DNA from: a candidate division LCP-89 bacterium B3_LCP
GTDB lineage: Bacteria > Electryoneota > B3-LCP
DNA: 64,000 nt
Direction: 5' to 3'
Assembly (NCBI GenBank): GCA_005223185.1
Contig: NJBN01000014.1
Location: forward strand, 1 to 64,000
Below are positions 36,728-45,578 of this stretch, piece after piece. Below the pieces are notes generated by a model. The model ran no database searches. It saw nothing but the letters and a program-made list of their open reading frames with translations, and was not told the DNA's origin. Positions within the stretch are counted from its first letter, which is position 1. The number at the start of each line of letters is the position of its first letter. Position numbers and translations under genes: made by a program.

Positions 36728-39628
36728 TTATCCTATTTTTTCTAAAAGTTGTTCGAGTTCGTGCTGCAAACGTATTAATTCCACTTTCCTGTGCATCCGG
36801 GCTACCAGAGTTTTTAGATATTCTTCGGCTAGTTTTTCCAACTTTGATCGAAAGTTATTCCGGGATTTCTCTTCAGAGAGATCAGCGGCAACTATTTTAT
36901 TTTTTAGCTTGGTTAGTTTCTTTTCGAACTTGCCGATGGATTTTTTTTCTTTCTCGGTTAATATATACCAGCCCTGAATCGCTGTTATCATTTCATCCAG
37001 ATTATTTTCCGGTTGACAGAATTCAAGAGGTTGTTTGGTGTTTGAGGTAATCTGCATTGCCTGGTTATTCAGTTCGGCGATTGTGGATGTTTTAGGGTGC
37101 TCATCGAGTCTGTTTTCTCCGTAATAAAGAGTAGGAATTATACTTTGGTAAACGTTGACAAACTGGTTCATAACCTCTAACGAAGGATGTCTGAAACCTC
37201 GGGACGTTTCCCTGCTGATTAAAAACCTTTCGGCACTCCTTTCATTCGGATCTCTATCGCCAATGTTGACCAGTAATTGATCGAACATGTACCTATCAGG
37301 CAGGGCAACACCCTGCCTTTCATCGAATTTTATAATCCTCATGCGTAAGGGGATCAAGTCCGCTTCTCGGTTCACCTCCTGGTACAGTTTGTCGAGTTGC
37401 GTTTTAAGCTTCTCCAATTCTTTGGTATATTTTTTCTGGATCTTTTGAGTAAATTGTATCTGAGACGGGAAATTCTCTTCAAATTTGCCAAACTTCTTCC
37501 AAAGCTTCTCGATCGATTTCCGGTCCCCAGGTACTGAATAGGTTTCTTCTGACCTCGGCAGGCATTGCCAGAATTTTAACTTAAAAGAGAGGATTCCGGC
37601 GCGAAGGGTCGCAAAGAGAATAGCGTCATCCTTGGTGAGATTCACCTTTTTATATACAGACATGGTTACATTTCTAATTCTCGCGTCTGTATCCTCTAAT
37701 AACCAGGTCCAAATATCGAAAGCGCACGCGTAGGCAGCAGCTCTTTCAGCCGGATGCGTGTCACCATATTCTTCCATAGCACGGGCGATCATGGAGCCCA
37801 GGATAAAACAATCGTTGCGGTTGTCCCTTTTGCCTTCCTGGTCGAAGAGCTTGTAAGCTGAAACATAACTTCCAAAATCTCTTCCCGAATAGTAAACAAA
37901 ATTCTTGACCGGCTCCAGAATATTTTTCTGAAAGGGATAGTTCTCCAATTTGATGACCAGAGTATTGTCCTTGGGTACCATATCATCAATGAGCCGTTCA
38001 TCATAGGTTGGATCGTGATTGCCGAACTGATCCAGGCGTTGCAGTTGAATCCTTGGACGTAGACTACCTAATTCATACCTCTTATAGTATCGATGCATCT
38101 GACCTTCGATATAGACCGTATCTGAGGGGAAATCGACTACAGTGAAGGTTCCTAAGCTTTCACCGTCAATGATCACCGAAACGGAGAATGTAATGTCCTT
38201 CAAACCCTTGTAATCAAAGTAAATGTACATTGAAGGGCGATTGTAGTAAATAGGTGATCCTGATATCATACGATCTCGGACTACTTCCATATTGTAAACG
38301 GTATCGGGAAGATGTAACTCAAAAGGTTTCCCTGCGGGTATTTTGAACTCAAGCTGTCCAAAGATCGCATTGGATTCAGCAATCTTCCGATCCAATTCCA
38401 GTGAGATGACCTCCCCGGTCCCGTTATAATCATGAAGATCAGAGTAGACTACCTTGACTTTAATGACTTCCTGTTGAGGTGGCGGCATGTTGTTAACGGT
38501 CGAAGCATATCCCCAGATAGATTCGGCAAATTGTTCTATGACCCGGCTGTAATTGCTGTCATCGATTTGTTTAATGACCTCAGAATCTCCGATAATGCCG
38601 TCTCGAATTTTCAGGCATCTAAGCCACGAGTTTGAGGCTTGCCCACCCGAGAAGAAGGGCCATAATTCCAGCACATAAACATTGAGGTCGTTTATATGCT
38701 CTCGATGGTAAAAATCCTTAATTCTGGTGATCAGATTCCCGCTGGTATAGGTACCCCAATCTGAAAAACTCGCGGATTCATTACAGAAATATAAAGGTAT
38801 GATATCCATATGGCTATAACCGTATTCATCTCTGAGACGGTTGAATATTTCTTCCTGCTGGGATTCTGGAGCGGCAATAATAATATCACTATTGCCGCGC
38901 CGGTCCTTACAATCAATGATCCATCTAATTTTTGGCAACATGGCAAAAATCGAACGATCATAATCTCCGGTTATCTGGTAGTTACGTGGATTCATTAGGA
39001 TGATATCGCCAAGGCCTTGATCGATCCGAATGATTTTCCGTAACGGAAACCAGCTCTTGTCATGGTTTAAGTCTACATCCTCAAAAGTCACAAATGTGAT
39101 AAAAGTATTCTTTAATTTGTTCTTGATCAGAGTCTCAAAACGGTTCCGGTAGTCTTTTTGATTTCTGTAAATACCCCTCGGAGGATGCGCGTAACTGGCA
39201 GTAATCACAATGATGTAATCTTTGTCCAGACTGCTGCCCATGCCTAACAAATTCGCTGCTTTTTCTATTGCTAAATAAGGATCCGAATCCCTCCCGTTAT
39301 ATCGAATGTGCTCAACTACAGCATTCATCATATCGGGTGTTTCCTTAATCTCCTTCGCAGCCACAAGATGATCTTCACCTATGATCGCTCTGGCAGTCCT
39401 GTCGTAAGTGATCAGTCCAAATTGATCATTGGGTTCCAGATAGTTTTTTATGAAATATTGAACACAGCGCAGAATCCTCCTGTCAGGATCGTGATACGAC
39501 GAAGTCATAGCCTCGCTATTATCCACGATCATGACAATGCTGCGGCCTTGAACATCCTTATAGTGGAAGCCAATAATCGATAGAACAATTATAATCAGCA
39601 AAGTTGATGGAATAGTTCTCTGTTGCAT
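36728..39628 (-). CDS. Exported von Willebrand factor A-domain protein
   Basis: 966 residues, signal peptide about 1-28. Residues 30-200 are a vWA domain starting SIVMIVDNSEAM; the metal site is DNSEA rather than the canonical DxSxS, so metal binding may be altered. Further recognisable strands are FGLITYD and DYIIVITASYAHPP. Residues 200-560 contain beta-sandwich segments; from about 640 the protein is helical and ends in coiled coil (KKSIGKFEKKLTKLKNKI, HRKVELIRLQHELEQLLEKI). In type VI threonine-phosphorylation systems the kinase itself carries a vWA domain; here it is a separate exported protein in the same operon. Start ATG with AAGGAG upstream. Confidence 0.78.
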   Translation of the reverse strand: MQQRTIPSTLLIIIVLSIIGFHYKDVQGRSIVMIVDNSEAMTSSYHDPDRRILRCVQYFIKNYLEPNDQFGLITYDRTARAIIGEDHLVAAKEIKETPDMMNAVVEHIRYNGRDSDPYLAIEKAANLLGMGSSLDKDYIIVITASYAHPPRGIYRNQKDYRNRFETLIKNKLKNTFITFVTFEDVDLNHDKSWFPLRKIIRIDQGLGDIILMNPRNYQITGDYDRSIFAMLPKIRWIIDCKDRRGNSDIIIAAPESQQEEIFNRLRDEYGYSHMDIIPLYFCNESASFSDWGTYTSGNLITRIKDFYHREHINDLNVYVLELWPFFSGGQASNSWLRCLKIRDGIIGDSEVIKQIDDSNYSRVIEQFAESIWGYASTVNNMPPPQQEVIKVKVVYSDLHDYNGTGEVISLELDRKIAESNAIFGQLEFKIPAGKPFELHLPDTVYNMEVVRDRMISGSPIYYNRPSMYIYFDYKGLKDITFSVSVIIDGESLGTFTVVDFPSDTVYIEGQMHRYYKRYELGSLRPRIQLQRLDQFGNHDPTYDERLIDDMVPKDNTLVIKLENYPFQKNILEPVKNFVYYSGRDFGSYVSAYKLFDQEGKRDNRNDCFILGSMIARAMEEYGDTHPAERAAAYACAFDIWTWLLEDTDARIRNVTMSVYKKVNLTKDDAILFATLRAGILSFKLKFWQCLPRSEETYSVPGDRKSIEKLWKKFGKFEENFPSQIQFTQKIQKKYTKELEKLKTQLDKLYQEVNREADLIPLRMRIIKFDERQGVALPDRYMFDQLLVNIGDRDPNERSAERFLISRETSRGFRHPSLEVMNQFVNVYQSIIPTLYYGENRLDEHPKTSTIAELNNQAMQITSNTKQPLEFCQPENNLDEMITAIQGWYILTEKEKKSIGKFEKKLTKLKNKIVAADLSEEKSRNNFRSKLEKLAEEYLKTLVARMHRKVELIRLQHELEQLLEKIG

Positions 39629-39703
39629 TGGTGTACTCCTTTTATCTCACTATCCAACTTATCAAGGCTTCAGAATTGCTGATTCCTGGATAAGTATGTT
39701 GAT

Positions 39704-41659
39704 TCAGTGACAAGTCGCTTCAGGGGATTCCGGTGAACTCTGTCCTAACCAATCCTTCACCGCGACTACTTTACTCTTGTGGAGATCGTGGTTCCGTTCG
39801 TCGGGATATAACTTTAAAATTCGATCACAGAGTAAAGCAATCATTGATTCACGGTGACTCACGATGATATAACTCATTCTGGTGCGAGCCTGTATCTCAT
39901 ACAACAACGAGAGTAGACCGTTCTCAACAAGGATATCCAAACCCTCCGTCACTTCATCGATCATGAGGATTCGCCACTCCGGTTCAGGGATATTCAATCC
40001 CGACCATTCATGAAGAAGACCTAAAGTAATAAATGTCTGCAGGATAAAAGCTCGCTTTTTCTGCCCACCGCTTAACTTATAAGGAAATTTCTGTAGAATA
40101 TTTTCCCCTAGATTCAATTTGAAAAGCAGCTCATGCAAACCCTCGGTCACCTCTCTCTCTTCAAATGCATAAGAAAGTCCATAAATATCATTGTACAACT
40201 GGAAGAGCTCTTTATATTGGTGATTAAGTCGCAAGCTTGGATTCAGAGATCCAGAACAGTTCTGGAAAATGTACTGACAACGGGTAATCCATTGCCGATG
40301 ATCAATTAAAGTTAGGTCGGTGAGATGACCTCCCTGGTCCGCCAGGGCTGAACCGCGATATGTCCTTAAACCGAGCAACGCCTTCAGCAGACTCGTCTTA
40401 CCACACCCGTTTTCTCCCTGTACGCCCAGGTTTTCTCCCTTCTTCATTTCAAAATCAATGGGATTGGAAAAAGTACAATATCGATATGGCCAAACTGCTT
40501 CGATTCGAACCTGCAACAGAGGTTGATCTACGACTTGAATGGAATACCTCTGGTCTGAATCCTTAGATTGCATGTCGCTGAAGTGTCGATCGCAAATGCG
40601 GTAGTGGTCCATCAATTCTCCGGAAGGAAGCTCTCCCTTCATAACGCAATCTTCGTGTCCGGGTCTGGGTTTGATCCTCTCGCATAGCCCACATCCTTTT
40701 AATGTATGTTTTTCGAGGGGTGGCCCCGGTATGGTCGGTAAATGAGATCTTTCCTTGAGGCCTTTACCATTCCCAATATTCTTTACGGCTATGTCTCGTT
40801 TATGCCAAGCATCAAAGAGGATCTCCGTATAAGCATGCCGCATGCTGTTCTCACCGAAAAAGTCGGCTTTGGGGCCCCATTGCACAATACGCCCCAGGTA
40901 CATAATACCTATAAAATCACTGAACTCTTCGATTATTTTCAAATTGTGGCCGACATATATGACGGTAGCACCCGCCTTAGATAGATTTCGAAGAAACGTC
41001 TTGAACGTCTCGATGCCCTTTTTGTCGAGATCGGAGATGGGCTCATCCAGGGCTATAATGGGAAAAGAACCGTCCTTGTATGGCAAAAGAAGTGTGCTTA
41101 AGTCAGCCAGAGCGAATCGCTGAATATTTCCTCCTGATAACTCAGTGATTCGGGCTGCATTGACACGTTTGGATATTTTGGTGAGTTCGAACTGTGTCAA
41201 CCAGTCGAGCGTTCTCTGTTCCGGACCGTCATGGTTCCTCACAATACCCCAGGGGGAATTCTGTTCTTTCACCCGCGATAGTTTCGGAGCGATAATCTCC
41301 TGCAAGGTCTGAAAATGATTAAAAAAATCGATTGTGTTCTGGAACATGGCTAAAAACCTACGTTTGCGCCGTGCGAAAAGCTCAAATCGACGTTTTGACC
41401 ACCATGATCTGTTGAAACGCCCAAAATCAAAAGAATCGTTCCTACTGAATTTTAAGTGGCCCGCGATAGGGACAACATTATCGTCCAAAACTCCGAGCAG
41501 ACATTTTAATAGAGTGGTTTTCCCAGAGCCACTTTCTCCGACAATAGATACCATCTTTCCGGGCTCCAGGTAAAGGGCGATATTTTTTAATATGGCTTCA
41601 TCCGCTTCCGGTGCGTGAATGTGAAGGTTGGTTACGCTCAAAAGCAAATCTTGATTCAT
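39704..41659 (-). CDS. Double ATPase of an oligopeptide-type ABC transporter (DppD-DppF-like fusion)
   Basis: 651 residues with two complete nucleotide-binding domains. First: Walker A GESGSGKT (41-48), signature LSGGN (174-178), Walker B ALDEP (203-207). Second, after about residue 370: Walker A GENGCGKT, signature LSGGQKKR, Walker B MIDEVTEGLD. Between them is a Cys-rich segment (CGLCERIKP, HEDC, YRICDRHF), like the Cys cluster after the ATPase domain of peptide importers. In most bacteria these are two separate proteins. The start overlaps the permease stop (ATGA), so the two are coupled. Unusual sequence elsewhere suggests a divergent substrate. Confidence 0.88.
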   Translation of the reverse strand: MNQDLLLSVTNLHIHAPEADEAILKNIALYLEPGKMVSIVGESGSGKTTLLKCLLGVLDDNVVPIAGHLKFSRNDSFDFGRFNRSWWSKRRFELFARRKRRFLAMFQNTIDFFNHFQTLQEIIAPKLSRVKEQNSPWGIVRNHDGPEQRTLDWLTQFELTKISKRVNAARITELSGGNIQRFALADLSTLLLPYKDGSFPIIALDEPISDLDKKGIETFKTFLRNLSKAGATVIYVGHNLKIIEEFSDFIGIMYLGRIVQWGPKADFFGENSMRHAYTEILFDAWHKRDIAVKNIGNGKGLKERSHLPTIPGPPLEKHTLKGCGLCERIKPRPGHEDCVMKGELPSGELMDHYRICDRHFSDMQSKDSDQRYSIQVVDQPLLQVRIEAVWPYRYCTFSNPIDFEMKKGENLGVQGENGCGKTSLLKALLGLRTYRGSALADQGGHLTDLTLIDHRQWITRCQYIFQNCSGSLNPSLRLNHQYKELFQLYNDIYGLSYAFEEREVTEGLHELLFKLNLGENILQKFPYKLSGGQKKRAFILQTFITLGLLHEWSGLNIPEPEWRILMIDEVTEGLDILVENGLLSLLYEIQARTRMSYIIVSHRESMIALLCDRILKLYPDERNHDLHKSKVVAVKDWLGQSSPESPEATCH

Positions 41660-43674
41660 TTTGTCCCATATTTATGGATGAACCGATCCTCAAACGTTAA
41701 AGATACCATTCTCAAACCGGCGATGTTTAAAATGATGATGAACATGGGAAAAAGGTAAGCCCACGATAGAGGTTTATCCGATTCCAAATGAATGAGATGT
41801 CCCCAATTCGTGATGACTGCTTGTCCACGGCCTAAAAAGCTGATGATTACCTCAAATAGGAAAGCCATGGCGGCGAGATAACAAGCGTCAATGAAATAAC
41901 GGGCACGAATATAGTTGCGTAGAAACACATCTATAAAATAAATACGCGTCATGGAGAATCCAGATGCCCTGCGAGCACTTAGGAATTCTCGTTGTGATAG
42001 AATGTTCATGAGTGCCTTGAAGTTCTCCACCATAACCGGAGAGAGCAGGATTCCCATCAATAGAAATATATAAATCTGGTAATGTGGATTAGGCTCCTCT
42101 ATACCATGGTCGTTAGGGATAAGGCGGGAGATAGCGGACAAAGCAATCGGTATGAAGATAAGAATTGGAATGCTCGAAAATGTAGTAAAGAGCTGGTTTA
42201 TTAGTTTTGCCAGCAACCGCCAGGTCTTAGCGGTATGCATAATACCCATAAACAAGATAAATCCAGTTAAAATGAGAATGACTAAAGCAGTCACCTCACA
42301 GATAAATAAAGGAACCAGGTAGGACCGAAAACCTGATAGTGTATATGAAAATATGGGATATTTTTCACCATATGCAAAGATACCGAGATCAAACCGCAAA
42401 GGCACCCATCCGAAATAACTCTGTAAAATTCCAAACAAAAGAAGCAGGGACCACAGTGATAGAATTACATGTCTCGGATTGATGAGATGTTCAATTTTTA
42501 ATTTGACGAGGTTCTTTATTCTTAGCTTAATGTTCTGAGAGCAACCAAACCAGAAAGTCGAGTAGAAATGTGATAATCGGTGCAGGTTCCCTCGAAGTAG
42601 ATTGAAATTGATTTTCGTTTTAACCTGCTCACCAACAGATGCGAGTGGAAATTCAAACTGATTTCCGTTCCCTTTTCTGGCTTCATCCAGCTGCCTGGAA
42701 AGCAAAGGTGGATTAAGTACTCTCATCGTCCACGCAAGCAAAAGTTCAAAAATCCAGATCAGTAGAAATGAGATGAATACAACCCATATGAGAACATGAA
42801 AATGACGAGGATCAGCTATTCCCTGCCAGGCAAAAGTCGCCAATCCTTCCAAAGCAAATAGATTTTCTATGATAAGAGATAAACTTAACATGAGAACGAA
42901 CTGCCCTTTAAGTGTAGTCAGGGTTTTTATCACAATAGCTCGCAAAATAATCCTGAATTCCTGGAACCGGATCACGAAAAGGGATGAAGACGGTTTCATT
43001 TCATTAACTTTGAAGCGCCTTAGATAATCTGTAGCTAATTCTTCGGAAACTGATCGATTTGTGAATTCAAACAGAAGGAAGAGAACCATATTAGTTACAG
43101 CTAGAATGACAACAGCGAGAATATAGCGTGTCCCAAACGAACTCATCGTAAAAACCCACCTCGCGAGTGCTACAGACGGAATAGAGGAAATAAGCAGTAT
43201 ACTGATGCGAGCAATTCCTGTCAGCCTGTTTATATTCCACCAACCAAGAAGAAAACTGATAGAAAGAGATAATAGATAAGATAAAATGAGAGCGGGCACG
43301 ACAAGTTTTAAGGTAACCAATAGATATGGCCGTAACTTGTTGCCCTTGAATTTCTGATTCGGCGAAAGCTTGCCCTCAGCTATAAACGTCTCCTCCCGAT
43401 CAACCCGCCTCTTATGGGCGTCGAGGAGTAAATAGTAAAAAGGTTTGTAAGTGGGGAATAGAGGTTTCAAATCAGGGGCATAAAACAATAGCTTCCAACC
43501 CTCCTCGGTATCTATCATGGTTTCAATGACAGGAGGGATGTCTTTTATATACTCTTGATTGCTTGGCATGACTATGTACCACATCACCAGGATTAAGAGA
43601 AAAATAATAACCCGGACGAATAAATTCGAAAATGTCTTTAGAGCAGTGATAACAAAATCTGTGAACAATTTCAT
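41656..43674 (-). CDS. Double permease of an oligopeptide-type ABC transporter (DppB-DppC-like fusion)
   Basis: 672 residues with about twelve transmembrane helices in two halves, joined by a basic linker near residues 325-390. The first half carries a DppB-like N-helix, an extracytoplasmic domain (about 37-115) and a core with LLISSIPSVALARW and LIIENLFALEGLATFAWQGI. The second carries IPILIFIPIAL, the EAA-like loop SARRASGFSMTRIYFIDV and FEVIISFLGRGQ, as in DppC. Fusing both permeases and both ATPases makes a two-polypeptide transporter core. It follows the binding-protein gene by 41 bases and overlaps the ATPase gene by four. Confidence 0.82.
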   Translation of the reverse strand: MKLFTDFVITALKTFSNLFVRVIIFLLILVMWYIVMPSNQEYIKDIPPVIETMIDTEEGWKLLFYAPDLKPLFPTYKPFYYLLLDAHKRRVDREETFIAEGKLSPNQKFKGNKLRPYLLVTLKLVVPALILSYLLSLSISFLLGWWNINRLTGIARISILLISSIPSVALARWVFTMSSFGTRYILAVVILAVTNMVLFLLFEFTNRSVSEELATDYLRRFKVNEMKPSSSLFVIRFQEFRIILRAIVIKTLTTLKGQFVLMLSLSLIIENLFALEGLATFAWQGIADPRHFHVLIWVVFISFLLIWIFELLLAWTMRVLNPPLLSRQLDEARKGNGNQFEFPLASVGEQVKTKINFNLLRGNLHRLSHFYSTFWFGCSQNIKLRIKNLVKLKIEHLINPRHVILSLWSLLLLFGILQSYFGWVPLRFDLGIFAYGEKYPIFSYTLSGFRSYLVPLFICEVTALVILILTGFILFMGIMHTAKTWRLLAKLINQLFTTFSSIPILIFIPIALSAISRLIPNDHGIEEPNPHYQIYIFLLMGILLSPVMVENFKALMNILSQREFLSARRASGFSMTRIYFIDVFLRNYIRARYFIDACYLAAMAFLFEVIISFLGRGQAVITNWGHLIHLESDKPLSWAYLFPMFIIILNIAGLRMVSLTFEDRFIHKYGTK

Positions 43675-43715
43675 TCTTACAAATTCCTGATAAGGTTTTA
43701 CATGTTGAGAAGTTT

Positions 43716-45539
43716 CTACGGCACAATCATCAAATCTTTGATATCCCTGAAAAAGTAGACCGGATCAGGGTCATCGCGCAGCTGCCGCCAGAATGGGTTG
43801 TCTGTTTCGAATCGCTGGCTACGTATCAAGGCAGACTTGGGAAGGTTCCAGAGGAAAATTGCCGCGGCATCTTCGTTGAGCAAGCGGTGGATGGTGCGTA
43901 GAATGCCTCGCTTATTTATCAAATCCGTTTCGTTGAGCAGAAAATTGACTTGCTGATTGACCAAATGATTTCGATACCGGAGAAAATTTGAACCTTCGTC
44001 ATGTTCCTCGAAGTAAAACATTTTCAGCACTCGTTCATATCCCTGATGGTATACAAATTCATCGAAAATTAGGTCAAAATTGCGTTTGTTATAAGCCCGA
44101 TCATACCACTGGTTCGCAGGAATCGTCTCAATGTGAATGATAAGACCAATCTGTTCCATCCGGCCCTTAAATGATGACGCCACCCGAATCATATCCAGAC
44201 GTTCAGCCGGAACGATCAGTACAAACTGTTGGACAACACCGAGATACTCCAATTTCCCGCTGTTGGTACCGTACCTCAATTCGTTTGGTGCAGCCTCACC
44301 GATATCAAGCATGATTTCTGCAGCAGAAATATCAGGGGATACAATCACATTATCATTGTAAGCCAGGTCGCTATTTCGAAAGGGGCCTGTTACGATATTC
44401 CCGCTTGGATAAACCTCCTTGAGCATGAGGCGAATGTTGGTATACCGATACATCGCTTTGCGGAGTTCGCGTACTTCTGCAAAAACTCGCGAAGAGTTGC
44501 GCTTTGGATTGCAATTAAAGCCGATATAATAAAACGCATCGATCGCATAATCCAGAAATACGTACCCTTCCATTCCAAAAAAATCGTTCATTTTTTCTGG
44601 CGGAATCTCGAGGATCATATCTAGCGCTTGAGGATGGCTGAGCGGCAACTGAAAATTGTCTAACAATGGTTCATAGTTGTTGTATTGTCGAAATTTTACC
44701 TGTTGAATGTTGCCGGTTCCACCCGCTACCTCTTGCAAGCGCGTGAGGACTCTTTCATTAGTGCCACCTTCCGTAGCAATATCGTAGTAAAATCCTGTTC
44801 CGGAATAGGGCAATTGCGGTAGAGGACGTCTGCGATCCCTGATGCCATGCTTATATTGATCGCTGAATACAATTCCGAAGTTCAGCATCCTTTCAAAATC
44901 AGTGGCCCCACGGTTAAATTCGATTTCGAGTTGCAATGGATCGGGACAACCCCTCACATCTTTGATATAGTTTTTCAAAACCATCAAATTGGGATAGGTT
45001 CTGGGATTGCGTATAATCCCGAGAGTATGAATCACATCATCAGCTAAAATAGGAAAAATGTCCAGAGAGGGAGTGATCCAGTTGTTGCCCTCTGCTACCT
45101 GGCATTTCATCAGGCTGGCATTGTGGACATCGTCTGTTGGGATAAGGTTGCCCGCCTTTTCGGCGAGAAACTCAACTTGGCTTAAAATCCCGGGTTTATA
45201 GACCAAAAGGACCCGTTGACCGATTATCTCCAGCCCGGAGTACTGGTATAGTTTCGGATACATTAGACCGTTGAAAAGCACCTCAACGGGATTGATACAT
45301 GTGATCGGATCCATAGTTCCGATATACTGAATATGACCGATACGCAGTTCTTGAGCGAGCGTAGTAGATCCCCTGAAGAGAAGCAAAATCAAAGCCAGAA
45401 CAGTAAATAGCTGCGCTGTTTCCTTCAGCACCTTGGCATTTCTGTAGGGTGTGGGATAGTGATGACAACAAGAGGTTATTTCTCGATTCCTGCCCAGTAG
45501 TTCTGGTTCAGTTGTCCTTACGTTGCCTTCCTGGTTCAT
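43716..45539 (-). CDS. Extracytoplasmic solute-binding protein, family 5 (peptide-type)
   Basis: 607 residues. The N-terminus is unusual: about 40 polar residues with a Cys pair precede the hydrophobic export signal (FTVLALILLLF), so translation may really start further in; no clear Shine-Dalgarno resolves this. The mature part follows the family 5 pattern: early DPITCINPVEVLFNGLMYPKL, a VIHTLGII strand, the GTGFYYD segment, YYIGFNCN followed by REL..A, and a late DLIFDEF. The genes immediately downstream encode the permease and ATPase. The ligand is unknown; the partner proteins make a peptide or peptide-like signal plausible. Confidence 0.85.
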   Translation of the reverse strand: MNQEGNVRTTEPELLGRNREITSCCHHYPTPYRNAKVLKETAQLFTVLALILLLFRGSTTLAQELRIGHIQYIGTMDPITCINPVEVLFNGLMYPKLYQYSGLEIIGQRVLLVYKPGILSQVEFLAEKAGNLIPTDDVHNASLMKCQVAEGNNWITPSLDIFPILADDVIHTLGIIRNPRTYPNLMVLKNYIKDVRGCPDPLQLEIEFNRGATDFERMLNFGIVFSDQYKHGIRDRRRPLPQLPYSGTGFYYDIATEGGTNERVLTRLQEVAGGTGNIQQVKFRQYNNYEPLLDNFQLPLSHPQALDMILEIPPEKMNDFFGMEGYVFLDYAIDAFYYIGFNCNPKRNSSRVFAEVRELRKAMYRYTNIRLMLKEVYPSGNIVTGPFRNSDLAYNDNVIVSPDISAAEIMLDIGEAAPNELRYGTNSGKLEYLGVVQQFVLIVPAERLDMIRVASSFKGRMEQIGLIIHIETIPANQWYDRAYNKRNFDLIFDEFVYHQGYERVLKMFYFEEHDEGSNFLRYRNHLVNQQVNFLLNETDLINKRGILRTIHRLLNEDAAAIFLWNLPKSALIRSQRFETDNPFWRQLRDDPDPVYFFRDIKDLMIVP

Positions 45540-45578
45540 ATTGCACCTAGTTTGGCTTGGTAGTAAAAGAAGTTGATA

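Noticed and set aside
27952-45539. Type VI secretion cluster
   Set aside because: Only the regulatory parts have counterparts; no sheath, tube, spike, baseplate, membrane complex or ClpV gene is present in the window.
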